Source: Prevotella sp. | GTDB taxonomy: Bacteria; Bacteroidota; Bacteroidia; Bacteroidales; Bacteroidaceae | Length of the DNA: 64,000 nt | NCBI GenBank assembly: GCA_021636625.1 | Contig: JAJWLX010000010.1 | Span: forward strand, 1 to 64,000 | Direction of reading: 5' to 3' | Shown here: in pieces, positions 23,920-33,600 of the stretch | How positions within the stretch are numbered: position 1 is the stretch's first letter | Layout: the number at the start of each line of letters is the position of its first letter | Position numbers and translations under genes: made by a program | The notes under the pieces: model-generated | What the model was told of the DNA's origin: nothing | Databases searched by the model: none | What the model saw: only the letters and a program-made list of their open reading frames with translations

Positions 23920-24747
23920 TTAATTCAGCTGAAAGACGCTTTCTACATTCTTATTCGTCTGTTCAGCGAATTCCTCCTCACTCACTCCGTATGCTTTCGC
24001 CAGAGTCTTGAGCACTTCTATCACGAAGGCGCTTTCATTGCGCTTGCCACGATAAGGCACGGGAGCCATGTATGGAGAGTCGGTCTCCAGGATGATGCGA
24101 TTCATCGGAACCGCAGCCGGAAGGTCTTCTCTGAGATGACTGCTCTTGAAAGTAGAAACACCGCCGATACCCAGCACGAAGTTATCGAAAGAGAGAAGCT
24201 CTTCAGCCTCCTTCTGATTGCCGGTGAAGCAGTGGAACACGCCGCCAGGCAGTTCTTTCTGATATTGACGAAGCAAGTGCACCATCTCGTTCTGTGCCTT
24301 GCGGCAATGAATCATCAGGGGGAGTCGGGTTTCTACCGACCATTTCACCTGTTCCTCGAATGCCTCCAACTGCTCCTGCTCAAACTCACGGCTCCAGTAA
24401 TAATCCAGTCCGATTTCGCCGACGGCTATAAAATCGGAAATCCGAGGAGAATCGTCTGCAGGATTGGCATTGCCTGTTATGCGATGTTCCTCCAATATCT
24501 TTCGGAGTTCAGCCAGCTGATCCTTCCAGTCTGCCTTCACCTCTTCAGGATGCAAACCGATCATCGGATAGGCATAACCCGGATATTCCCGACTCAATGC
24601 CAGGACAGCGTGCGTGGTCTTCACGTCGATGGCAGGCAAGAACACCTTGCCTACCCCCGCTTCCCTGGCACGAGCGAAAGCTTCCGCTCTATCCTCATCA
24701 AACTCTTCTGCATCGAGATGAGTATGCGTATCTATTACTTTGAACAT
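23920..24747 (-). CDS. tatD: TatD-family metal-dependent DNase/hydrolase
   Basis: 275 residues. Typical amidohydrolase-like barrel: DTHTHLDAEEFDEDR at residues 6-20 with the metal-binding HxH, GEIGLDYYW, PLMIHCRKAQNEM, GVFHCFTGN and ILETDSPYMAP. TatD proteins act as 3'-5' exonucleases or deoxyribonucleases and take part in DNA repair. The start codon sits inside a TTTGAAC-type array and the gene follows the prenyl synthase gene by 26 bases, so the two are likely co-transcribed. Confidence 0.95.
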   Translation of the reverse strand: MFKVIDTHTHLDAEEFDEDRAEAFARAREAGVGKVFLPAIDVKTTHAVLALSREYPGYAYPMIGLHPEEVKADWKDQLAELRKILEEHRITGNANPADDSPRISDFIAVGEIGLDYYWSREFEQEQLEAFEEQVKWSVETRLPLMIHCRKAQNEMVHLLRQYQKELPGGVFHCFTGNQKEAEELLSFDNFVLGIGGVSTFKSSHLREDLPAAVPMNRIILETDSPYMAPVPYRGKRNESAFVIEVLKTLAKAYGVSEEEFAEQTNKNVESVFQLN

Positions 24748-24766
24748 TGAACTGTCAACTTTGAAC
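24739..24766. repeat. Heptanucleotide array at the tatD start codon
   Basis: Four 7-bp units (TTTGAAC, ATTGAAC, TGTCAAC, TTTGAAC) fill the gap to the prenyl synthase gene and overlap the tatD start, the same arrangement as at lutC. Confidence 0.85.
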
Positions 24767-24773
24767 TTGATGA

Positions 24774-25757
24774 TTAGTACTGGCGCTTCATCATTTTCTG
24801 TGCATACTTCGCCAACTCCTCCTTGCGCTCAGCAGGCACATTCACAGCATCAAGATACTTCTTGCTCTGCTCGAAGTAATAGGCAATCTTATCCTGTGCC
24901 ATCTTGTCGATACCGATCTCGTTATAGAGACGGGTAACAGCAGCCACCTTCTCATTGCGGTCGAATTCCTTGGCATCCACCCATTTCTGGAGTTCAGCAC
25001 GCTGGGCATCATTGGCATGGTTGAAGGCATTGATGAGCATGAAAGTCTTCTTGTTAGAAGTGATATCACCACCAATAGCCTTACCAAACACCTTGGAATC
25101 ACCATATACATCGAGGAAATCATCCTGCAGCTGGAAAGCCAAGCCAATCTGCTCGCCAAACTTATAGAGATTGTCAGCATCCTCAGCAGAAGCATCAGCC
25201 AGGATGGCACCAATCTTCAGGGCACAAGCCAGAAGCACACTGGTCTTGAGGCGAATCATCTCGATATACTCCTCTTCCTTCACATCATTGCGGTTTTCAA
25301 ACTCCATATCATACTGCTGTCCCTCTCCAATCTCAAGGGCTGTAGTAGTAAAGAGCTTCATCACCTTGGCAAGATGCTGATCGTCGCACTGTGCCATTCT
25401 CTCGTAAGCCAACACCAACATACTGTCACCAGAGAGGATAGCAGTATTGGCATTCCACTTCTTGTGTACAGTCTCATGACCACGACGGAGGTCTGCATTA
25501 TCCATCAGGTCGTCGTGCAAGAGCGTATAGTTGTGATAGGTCTCAAGAGCTATCGCATTCATCAGAATCTTCTCAGGATCATTCTTGAAAAGATTGTATC
25601 CCAAGAGCATTAAAACAGGGCGAATACGCTTTCCACCTAAAGAGAGTACGTACTTCACCGGTTCGTAAAGCGACGATGGTTTACGATCGTATGGGAGATT
25701 TGCCAGGAAATCATTCACCATTACCAATAATTCTTCTGATGTCTTCATATCTATCAT
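24774..25757 (-). CDS. Polyprenyl (farnesyl/geranylgeranyl-type) diphosphate synthase
   Basis: 327 residues. The two Asp-rich Mg-binding motifs are present: DDLMD (first, within LLHDDLMDNADLRRG) and DDFLD (second, QLQDDFLDVYGD), with KRIRP before them. It condenses IPP with allylic diphosphates; the chain length cannot be set with confidence, but short-chain (IspA-like) is likely by length and motif. An ATG three codons in (25748) is an alternative start. Second gene of a tonB / synthase / tatD minus-strand run. Confidence 0.93.
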   Translation of the reverse strand: MIDMKTSEELLVMVNDFLANLPYDRKPSSLYEPVKYVLSLGGKRIRPVLMLLGYNLFKNDPEKILMNAIALETYHNYTLLHDDLMDNADLRRGHETVHKKWNANTAILSGDSMLVLAYERMAQCDDQHLAKVMKLFTTTALEIGEGQQYDMEFENRNDVKEEEYIEMIRLKTSVLLACALKIGAILADASAEDADNLYKFGEQIGLAFQLQDDFLDVYGDSKVFGKAIGGDITSNKKTFMLINAFNHANDAQRAELQKWVDAKEFDRNEKVAAVTRLYNEIGIDKMAQDKIAYYFEQSKKYLDAVNVPAERKEELAKYAQKMMKRQY

Positions 25758-25794
25758 ATTTCTAATTTATAATATCTGATTTATAACTTGTCTT

Positions 25795-26532
25795 TTATAA
25801 CTTGAATACCACCGGAACGGCAATCATGGTACGGCACACCTTGTTCTTATCCATACCCGGTTTCCATTTGGGCATCATTTTCATCACGCGGAGCGCTTCA
25901 GCATCAAGGGCAGCATCCACCGAGGTACTTACCTTGGTATTGGCGATGCTTCCATCCTTGTTCACGATGAAGGTAACCACCACCGTGCCCTGTACCTTGT
26001 TGTTCTGCGCCACCTGCGGATACTTCAGGTTCTTGGTGAGCCATTGCATAAATGCCGACCAGCCTCCCGGAAACTCCGGAATCTTCTGCACCACGGTAAA
26101 CTTAATAGGGGCCTCAGCCTGTGTATCTGCCGGATCCACCGCCGTCTCAGGAGCCGCCTCCTTCACGTCAGCCCCTTCTACTACCCCCGATCCATCACCG
26201 ATTACCAGCTCGCTGGTAGTAGTACTGATCTTTTCCGGTGTCTTCTTGACCATTTGCTGCTCGGTAGGTTTCACCTCCTGAGTGATAGCCTGCGAGGCAG
26301 GTGCCTTCGCCATAGCCTCCGCACTCACCATATCTTTCTGATCGGGCGGAGTTGACATTTCCATATCTTGCGAAAGATCTTCAAAGTTCTCAGCCCAGTC
26401 GTCATCTCCCTGCGGATTTCTGGAATATTGCAATCCTACAAAAAGAAGCGTAAAGGCAATAAGGAGTCCCAGCAGGAAAAAGGTTACCCGCTTGTCCTCC
26501 AACTGTGCACGATCTGATTTCTTTATTTCCAC
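25795..26532 (-). CDS. tonB: TonB-family energy-transducing protein
   Basis: 245 residues. A single TM helix near the N-terminus (FFLLGLLIAFTLLFVGLQY, residues 18-36), a Pro/Glu/Ala-rich periplasmic linker, and the C-terminal TonB domain (KIPEFPGGWSAFMQWLTKNL, then GTVVVTFIVNKDGSIANTKV and the closing MPKWKPGMDKNKVCRTMIAVPV). It transduces the ExbBD proton-motive force to outer-membrane receptors. Close to the exb operon but a separate unit. Confidence 0.95.
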   Translation of the reverse strand: MEIKKSDRAQLEDKRVTFFLLGLLIAFTLLFVGLQYSRNPQGDDDWAENFEDLSQDMEMSTPPDQKDMVSAEAMAKAPASQAITQEVKPTEQQMVKKTPEKISTTTSELVIGDGSGVVEGADVKEAAPETAVDPADTQAEAPIKFTVVQKIPEFPGGWSAFMQWLTKNLKYPQVAQNNKVQGTVVVTFIVNKDGSIANTKVSTSVDAALDAEALRVMKMMPKWKPGMDKNKVCRTMIAVPVVFKL

Positions 26533-26631
26533 AATATCTATTATCTACTATTTGCAGACTTGTTCACCCGTTTTTGGGGTCCAAACTGCAATATTTTACA
26601 TTCTCTTTCGTTATTTTCTACGAAAACATTG

Positions 26632-26670
26632 CAAATTTACGTCTTATTTCTCAAAAAAGCCGTATCTTTG
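26632..26670. promoter_or_regulatory. Divergent -7 boxes for tonB (-) and porQ (+)
   Basis: Minus strand TAAATTTG at 26632-26639 points to tonB; plus strand TATCTTTG at 26663-26670 points to porQ, 22 bases before its ATG. -33 boxes are weak for both. Confidence 0.6.
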
Positions 26671-26691
26671 CCAAAGAATTAGATATTTTAA

Positions 26692-27639
26692 ATGAAAAAA
26701 GTTGTTTTTTCCATTATATTGACGCTTTTCGCGACAAAAATGGGGGCTCAAGAGAGTCAGACGGGGTATAACTTCCTCCGACTCCCCGTCAGTGCCCATG
26801 CAGCTGCCTTGGGAGGCGATAACATCACCTTGATAGAAGATGATGCGGCACTTGCTTTCCATAACCCAGCCCTGCTGGCGTCGGTGAACGACCGTACCCT
26901 CAACTTCAACTACATGAACTATATGAAGGGGGTGAATATGGCATCAGCTTCATTCAACCGCATCGCCGGAGAGAAGGCTTCGTGGGCGGTATCGGCGCAG
27001 TATGTGGATTATGGCAAGATGAAGCAGACCGATGAGAACAACATCCAGATGGGGGAATTCTCGGCTAAGGATATCTGTCTGGCGGGTACTTTCTCCTATC
27101 TGCTCAGCGAACGCCTCGTGGGTGGTATCACCGCCAAATTCATCACCTCGTATATCGGTGATTACAACTCCATCGCCATGGGAGTGGATCTGGGACTCAA
27201 CTACTACGATTCGGAAGAAGAGTGGTCGGTTTCAGCAGTAGCCAGAAACCTAGGTGGACAGCTCAAGGCTTATGATGAAGAATACGAGAAGATGCCGATC
27301 GACCTACAGGTGGGTGTCAGCAAGCACTTCATCAATACCCCCTTCCGCGTTTCAGCCACCTTGGTGAACCTGAACCATTGGGATAAGGGACTCAGAAACC
27401 ATGCGGTATTAGGTGCCGATCTGCTTTTGGGCGAAAGCCTCTGGGTGGGAGCCGGCTATAACTTCCGACGCCACGATGAGATGAAAATCGTAAACGGAGA
27501 AGATGAGACCAGCAGCCATGGAGCCGGATGGTCGTTGGGTGGCGGTATCAATCTGGAGCGCTTCCATCTCAACATCGCCTACGGTAAATACCATGTCAGC
27601 AGTAATAGTCTGCTGCTGAATATCGACTACAGATTATAG
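26692..27639 (+). CDS. porQ: Type IX secretion protein PorQ
   Basis: 315 residues. A signal peptide (MKKVVFSIILTLFATKMGAQ) is followed by an outer-membrane beta-barrel of FadL/PorV style: NFLRLPVSAHAAALGGDNIT, ALAFHNPALL, SYIGDYNSIAMGVDLGLNYY, ending LLLNIDYRL. In Bacteroidetes the order porQ-cmk is typical, and here cmk follows 57 bases later. PorQ is a shuttle/attachment component of T9SS in the outer membrane. With the PorE-like lipoprotein at 11.7 kb this indicates a T9SS-positive organism. Confidence 0.92.
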   Translation: MKKVVFSIILTLFATKMGAQESQTGYNFLRLPVSAHAAALGGDNITLIEDDAALAFHNPALLASVNDRTLNFNYMNYMKGVNMASASFNRIAGEKASWAVSAQYVDYGKMKQTDENNIQMGEFSAKDICLAGTFSYLLSERLVGGITAKFITSYIGDYNSIAMGVDLGLNYYDSEEEWSVSAVARNLGGQLKAYDEEYEKMPIDLQVGVSKHFINTPFRVSATLVNLNHWDKGLRNHAVLGADLLLGESLWVGAGYNFRRHDEMKIVNGEDETSSHGAGWSLGGGINLERFHLNIAYGKYHVSSNSLLLNIDYRL

Positions 27640-27696
27640 AATACTGATTATTGAATACAGATTTATAGAACAGATAAACTTTTCAGATTTAAAGAC

Positions 27697-28389
27697 ATGA
27701 AGAAGATTACAATAGCAATTGACGGTTACTCTTCTTGTGGAAAGAGTACCATGGCAAAGGATCTTGCCAAGGAAATCGGATATGTGTATGTAGATACAGG
27801 TGCCATGTATCGATCAGTTACGCTCTATGCCCTGCGCCACCAGCTCTTCGATGAGGATGGCAAGGTAAAGGTAGCAGAGTTAGAGGCTGAGATGCCAAAC
27901 ATCCACATCTCTTTCAAGTTCAACGCCGAAACCGGTCGCCCAGACTGCTATCTCAACGGAGAGTTGGTAGAAAAGGAGATCCGCTCGCTGGAGGTTTCCA
28001 ATCACGTAAGTCCTGTGGCAGCCATCCCATTCGTAAGAGAGGCATTGGTAGCCCAGCAGCAGAAGATGGGAGAAGACAAGGGCATCGTAATGGATGGCCG
28101 TGACATCGGTACCACCGTTTTCCCTAACGCAGAACTGAAGATCTTCGTTACGGCAAGCTCTCAGGTAAGAGCACAGCGCCGTTTCGATGAGCTCAAGGAG
28201 AAAGGAATGCCTGCCGACTTCGAGGCAATCCTGAAGAACGTAGAGGAGCGTGACTATATTGATACCCACCGTGAGACCTCTCCTTTGCGCAAGGCTGATG
28301 ATGCCATCACACTCGACAACAGTGAGATGACAATTCCGGAACAGAAGGAATGGTTGATGAAACAGTATCAAAAAGCCGCAGAAAAGTAA
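27697..28389 (+). CDS. cmk: (d)CMP kinase
   Basis: 230 residues. P-loop at residues 7-15 (GYSSCGKST), [18 protein letters not shown], and [24 protein letters not shown] are the classic Cmk signatures. It phosphorylates CMP and dCMP. Likely co-transcribed with porQ. Distinct from the Cmk-like fragment at the start of the window. Confidence 0.97.
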   Translation: MKKITIAIDGYSSCGKSTMAKDLAKEIGYVYVDTGAMYRSVTLYALRHQLFDEDGKVKVAELEAEMPNIHISFKFNAETGRPDCYLNGELVEKEIRSLEVSNHVSPVAAIPFVREALVAQQQKMGEDKGIVMDGRDIGTTVFPNAELKIFVTASSQVRAQRRFDELKEKGMPADFEAILKNVEERDYIDTHRETSPLRKADDAITLDNSEMTIPEQKEWLMKQYQKAAEK

Positions 28390-28486
28390 CAAAAAGCTAC
28401 TTTGTCGTAGAATGCCCAAAGACGATTGCAAAAATATATTAAAAATTCAGTTTAATATAAAAAAACTGCCATTTTAAAGAATTGGC

Positions 28487-28518
28487 TTTGCAAAAAAACG
28501 TTGTTTTATTTATCTTTG
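28487..28518 (+). promoter_or_regulatory. Isolated promoter between cmk and ispH
   Basis: TTTG at 28487-28490 and TATCTTTG at 28511-28518, separated by exactly 20 bases: a full consensus match with no ORF downstream before a terminator at 28583. Confidence 0.85.
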
Positions 28519-28524
28519 CAGACA

Positions 28525-28622
28525 TAATGACAAGGTAGTAATGATATAGATTATAAATTTTGAGTTAATTACTGTTTTTTGAAGGTGATAAGTCCTCGTG
28601 AGAAGATTTATCACCTGTTTTT
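28525..28622 (+). ncRNA. Candidate small RNA between cmk and ispH
   Basis: A full Bacteroidetes promoter (28487-28518) is followed about 65 bases later by an intrinsic terminator. The interval has no usable reading frame: the ATGs at 28526 and 28541 run into TAG at once. A transcript of about 100 nt is predicted, starting near 28525. It lies between convergent genes (cmk + and ispH -), so it is not a 5' leader. It does not resemble a known RNA family I can name; function unknown. The terminator may also serve cmk. Confidence 0.55.
28583..28622 (+). terminator. Terminator of the candidate sRNA (and of cmk)
   Basis: AGGTGATAA (28583-28591) pairs with TTATCACCT (28608-28616), followed by GTTTTTATTT. 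Stem of 9 bp, 16-base loop. Confidence 0.85.
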
Positions 28623-28659
28623 ATTTGATGAGATGAATCATCAGATTACCTGTTTCTCT

Positions 28660-29538
28660 TTATGATAAGGTATCCTTGATGATTTTCTCCTTGCATTCTT
28701 CCATCAGCCATTTAGGAGTACTGGTAGCACCACAGATGCCTACGGTATTCACACCCTTCAGCCAATCCATATTGATTTCTTCGGCACTCTCTATCTGATA
28801 GCTGTTGGCATTCACGCTCTTGCACTCCTTGAAGAGCACCTTTCCATTGCTGCTCTTTCTGCCACTGACAAAGAGGATGACATCATGCTTGCTGGCGAAG
28901 GAGGCGATGTTTGGCATTCTGTTAGCCACCTGGCGGCAGATGGTATCAAAGCTCTTGAAGGTTGCGCCCTCTACGATATGCTCCTGACAATACTCGATGA
29001 TGCGATGGAACTCATCCAGACTCTTGGTGGTCTGGGAATAGAGATAGATATCACGGTTGAAATCCAACTTACCTATTTCCTTCAGATGCTCTACATCCTC
29101 AAACTTCTCTACCACGAGAGCATGACTCTCGGTCTGTCCTACCAGTCCCAGCACCTCGGCATGACCTTTCTTGCCGAAGATGACAATCTGCGCCTCCGGA
29201 TTGCTCACATACTGCTTCTTGATGCGGCGCTGCAACTGGAGTACTACCGGACAGGTAGCATCAATAATCTCAATATTGTTCTTCTCTGCCAGCGCATAAG
29301 TCTCAGGCGGTTCACCATGGGCACGAAGCAGCACCTTCACACCGTGAAGCTCCTTCATCTCCTCATGGTCGATGGTGATCAGCCCTGCCTCATGCAGACG
29401 CTCCACCTCCATACCATTATGCACAATATCACCCAGGCAGTAGAGTGTACTGCCCTTTTCCAACTCTTCTTCAGCTTTCTTGATGGCAGTGGTTACGCCG
29501 AAGCAGAAACCACTACCATGATCTATTTCTATCTGCAT
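28660..29538 (-). CDS. ispH: 4-hydroxy-3-methylbut-2-enyl diphosphate reductase
   Basis: 292 residues. Last step of the MEP pathway to IPP and DMAPP. The cysteines that bind the [4Fe-4S] cluster are in SGFCFGV (near residue 12), DATCPVV (near 95) and the CGATSTP or FDTICRQV regions. Not fused to an S1 domain. Its ATG overlaps the DUF1573 stop by one base (TAATG), so it is coupled to the upstream gene, as last gene of the A2M / DUF1573 / ispH run. Confidence 0.96.
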   Translation of the reverse strand: MQIEIDHGSGFCFGVTTAIKKAEEELEKGSTLYCLGDIVHNGMEVERLHEAGLITIDHEEMKELHGVKVLLRAHGEPPETYALAEKNNIEIIDATCPVVLQLQRRIKKQYVSNPEAQIVIFGKKGHAEVLGLVGQTESHALVVEKFEDVEHLKEIGKLDFNRDIYLYSQTTKSLDEFHRIIEYCQEHIVEGATFKSFDTICRQVANRMPNIASFASKHDVILFVSGRKSSNGKVLFKECKSVNANSYQIESAEEINMDWLKGVNTVGICGATSTPKWLMEECKEKIIKDTLS

Positions 29539-30602
29539 TACTTTACATTTATTCTAATTACTACTTTGGCATTCTCCGGATCATTGGTAATCATGAGAAT
29601 ACGAGGATGCTTGGCACGCGACTTCTTCAGATCGGCAGCCACGGCTGTCACCTTCATCTTCACGGTCTCTCCCGGCTGAATTTTGCTCTTCTTCAGCTGT
29701 ACCTGCAAGCCCATGGTAAACATCTGCATGCTTCGGATATCCAAAACTGACTTACCCTTGTTGGTAATCAGGATTTCTCCCTTCCGCTTCTTCTTGCCGT
29801 TGAAGCTTCCCAGATTCAGATCGGTAGTAGAGAGTTCCACCTTCGGAGCCTGTTCCTTCTGCTCGGCAGTCAACTTGTCGAAACTTGGCAGGAGAACGGC
29901 AGAAACCACGATTTCCTTCTCTGGAGCTATCTTGTCGCCAGGACGCTCCCCCAGATAAACAGAAGTCTGATTCAAGCCGAAATCACGCAGCTTCTTCGAA
30001 TCCAGCACGAAGGTAATCTCTGCAGAACGGTGAGGAGCCACCCTGGATGGCGAAACCGTCGCCTGGAGATAGTTAGGAAGATGCATTACCACAGGTTCCA
30101 TCATCTCCTCTGTAGGATTGAAGATATGGATGCGCTGTACCGGACGGTCGCCACGGTTTACGTCATCAAACTCCACCTCCTGGGCATCCGACTTGAGTTC
30201 GCCAAGCAGTTCATTATATGGACCTGCGAAATCTACCACATTGCTCACTACCCTACCACGCATAGAGAGGATAAAAGGTTCCTCCGATGCATTGCTATAG
30301 AGGCATATCTGCTTGTGGAAGGTACCCATCTGCTTCGCATCATACACTGCCTTGACCAAGAAGCTGTCGCCAGGAGCCACACTGTTCTTCGGATACACAA
30401 CCTCTGTACATCCGCAACTCTTATACACCTGATGGATGATCAGCGGTTTGCTACCCTCATTCTTCATCAGGAACTCAGCGGTCACCGGCTTGCGGAATAC
30501 TACCTGTCCACAATCCACGATCTCGTTCTGAGTACTTATTTTCTGTGCCGACGCAGACACCGCCAACAGCGATGAAAGCATCAATATATTCATTCGTTTC
30601 AT
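29538..30602 (-). CDS. DUF1573 protein, secreted, Ig-like repeats
   Basis: 354 residues. Signal peptide MKRMNILMLSSLLAVSASAQ. The first DUF1573 domain shows FLMKNEGSKPLIIHQVYKSCGC followed by FLVKAVYDAKQMGTFHKQI; a second, weaker set of Ig-like beta strands follows, with ITNKGKSVLDIRSMQMFTMG. DUF1573 proteins are periplasmic or surface proteins of unknown function, abundant in Bacteroidetes. Sits 31 bases after the large alpha-2-macroglobulin gene. Confidence 0.88.
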   Translation of the reverse strand: MKRMNILMLSSLLAVSASAQKISTQNEIVDCGQVVFRKPVTAEFLMKNEGSKPLIIHQVYKSCGCTEVVYPKNSVAPGDSFLVKAVYDAKQMGTFHKQICLYSNASEEPFILSMRGRVVSNVVDFAGPYNELLGELKSDAQEVEFDDVNRGDRPVQRIHIFNPTEEMMEPVVMHLPNYLQATVSPSRVAPHRSAEITFVLDSKKLRDFGLNQTSVYLGERPGDKIAPEKEIVVSAVLLPSFDKLTAEQKEQAPKVELSTTDLNLGSFNGKKKRKGEILITNKGKSVLDIRSMQMFTMGLQVQLKKSKIQPGETVKMKVTAVAADLKKSRAKHPRILMITNDPENAKVVIRINVK

Positions 30603-30633
30603 ACTATTCTATTCGTAATTATCAATCCTTATA

Positions 30634-33600
30634 TTAATTATTAACTGTCATCTTATATGCCTCCGTACGACCACCAAACTCCGGACTGTAGGTACACTCT
30701 GCCGTGCAGGATCCCGACTGGTAGTCGCCCTTACGGTCAACATAATATTCCATTTCTACGAAATGCTTACCTTTAGATAAACGATCAAAATAGAAATTTG
30801 TTGTATTATCCTTAGGAGAAACATAACATTCCATACCCCACTGGTAACCGCTCAGCTGATTGACAGGCTCCAGACAGGCTGCCCGCTTGTCCACAATCTT
30901 CACGAAATCGTAGTCACGGTCGGCGGTGATGATGAGTGTTACCTTCACCTTCTCTCCCACCTTCGCCTGAGCCTTGCCCCTGCCCTGCGATTCAGCAGGA
31001 ACGATGACACGGCGCACCTTGATGCCCGATTCGGCAGAGGCTATTTCGCTAAGCGGCTGCTTGAACTCTGCATATACGGCACCCCAGCTGGTATAATCGC
31101 TCTTCTTGTTGATGCTCAGGGTAGATGCCTTACCCGCCTTTTCAGTCTTGACATAACCCAGCGTAGTAGAATCCTGCGGCATCGGGAGCAGCTTGCCATC
31201 CAGTTTCAGAACGGCATTCTCAGCCCGTTTGTTCCAGTTGCTTTCATTGCCCTTCATAAAGGCATAGACGGCATCCACGGTATTCACCGGCGTATCCCAA
31301 GACTGGGTACGCTTCGACATTAGGAGCCAGCGCTGCAGTTCCTCGATGGTCTGCTGTTTGCTAATAGCAGACGATGCTGATGAAATAGCAGCTATAGACT
31401 GAGCATCCAAAGCCTGCAGAGCCTCGATGGCAGCCACCTCCGTTGGAATCTTATAGTTTCTCCAACTATAGTACGCCTTGCGAGTATCATAATATCTGCC
31501 CATATCCTCACGATAGACGGAATATTCCTCCATGCTCTTCAAGTAGTCGGCAGCCGTCTTGTAATCGTAGTTTAGGGCGAGTATCACAGCAGCCTTCGCC
31601 TTGCCATAGATGGTCAACGAACCCGTCATCTTCTTCAGTTTTCCGAGGAGATAATCCATGTCATTCAAAGCAGGAGCTTTGAGTTTCACACAAGTCCCAT
31701 CCATTGCGACAATATAGAGATAATGCAAAGCCATCTCGCTTGGCGTAGCCTGGTAAGCCTCGCCCTTCTTGCCATTGCGAGCGGCTTTCTGCGCAGCCTT
31801 CGCCTCATCCTCCTTCATCGCCTTCACCTCACGAGCCGTTTGCTGACGCAGATAGTCGATTGCTCCCGAAAGCATACTTGCGGTAGAGGATTGTCTGCCC
31901 ACGATGGCATTGAGACGAACCATCATCTCTGCCACAGCCGTGGTCATATATCTGCTACCGCTCATGCCCTTCCACCAAGAGAAGGAACCATCCTTGTTTT
32001 GGAGTTTCTTCAGGAGAGCGACATACTTGTTCACCTTCTTTTGCAAGGTATCAGAAGCCGATGCCAAGCCCGAAGCATCGTCGATGTCCTTGGCATTCAC
32101 GTTCAAGGTCTTCTGGATATGGCGGCTGAGGGTGTTGGCATAGATGGCAGCCATCAAGGAGAGTGCATCCTCCTCGGTAGGATTGCTGATGGCAGGCAGT
32201 GCCTTAACCATCAGCCAACTTGGATTGTTGGTATATTCGACGGTCACCTTTGCATCCTCTGCTCCCTTCGCCTGCTTGCCCTCCTTGTTCAGGAAGAGCT
32301 TGCTCAGGCTGAAACTCTGCTCGCCCGGCTGGTGCAGGGTGATAGGCAGGGTGTTCACCACGAGTTCCCGGTTGCTCAAAACCGGCAGATAGTGCTGTTC
32401 GCCATCGCTGTAGCCATTACCGGCAGCCACCACCTTATTAATATATACGCCTTCTTTCAGTCCCTGGACATCAAAGGAGATGGTAGCAGAGCCCTCGGCA
32501 TCAATGCTGTAGTTCTGCGTCTTCTGCCAAACCACCTTGTTGGTCTCCGGGTCGAGAATCTGCATACGGGTGTTGCCGCTCACCTTCTTGTCGGAAGTAT
32601 TGAAGAGTTTCACCACGATGGTACTCTTATCGCCCTCACGCAGGAAGCGAGGCATGTTAGGCTGCACCATCACGGTCTTCTGAGCTACAGCCTCATCCAC
32701 CAGCAAACCGTTGCGCATCTCCTTGTCATGAGCCAAGCCCATGAACTTCCAGGTAGTCACGCTCTCCGGCAGGGTAAATCTGATGGCTACGTTGCCATTG
32801 TTGTCGCTCTCCAAGGCAGGATAGAAGAAGGCGGTCTCGTTCATATTCTCGCGCACCTGCACCTTGTCGAGGAACTGGCCTGCATCTGAGCCAGAACCGC
32901 CGGCAAACTGCGGCATCTCCTCTACTACATCAAAAACCTTGTTGGCAGATGGAGCAGCCGCTGCAAAACGGATCATATTACTCCCACGAGTTTTCATGAC
33001 TCTCCCTTCTTCCTGAACCAGCTCGTCTTTCTGTATACGAACAGCCTCAACGGTTCTGCCAGAAGAACGTTCCAACTTGCTCAGTTCCACCGCTTGCATA
33101 TAAGCATAATAGCTAAAGAATTTGCCATCAAACTTATCTACATCCAGTTGCTTCTCGTCATAATACTTGGTAGGATAAACGCCATTCAAGTAAAATGAAC
33201 GGAAACTGAGGTTGTGCTTCCAGTAGCAGTTTGGCAAACTCTGATAGAAGCCCAGGGAGAAATTCCAGAAATGCGGGGCTATCTGGTCGAGCGACTTGTC
33301 ATAGAGTACGCTCATCAGCTGCGCCTTGGCTGGCTTGCCGTCAGGGGTGGTAATCTTCAGCGTCCACTCCTCCTTCTGTCCAGGGGTCAGACGGTTGCGG
33401 AAGGTCTTCCAGGCAATATTCAGTTTCTTCTCAGGCAAAGGACGGGCGATGCTCATCATTCGGGTATAGCACTTGCCTTGCTTCACAAAACTATAGTTCA
33501 GTACGATACCCGACGCATATTCCTCCTTGTAGGTGAAAGGCAGAGTCACGATGCTGTCGCCCAACTCCCAGGCACCTTTCTCCAGCAGTTTGTTACCGGC

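Noticed and set aside
31723..32889. 388-codon plus-strand ORF opposite the alpha-2-macroglobulin gene
   Set aside because: Antisense shadow with no promoter or domain.
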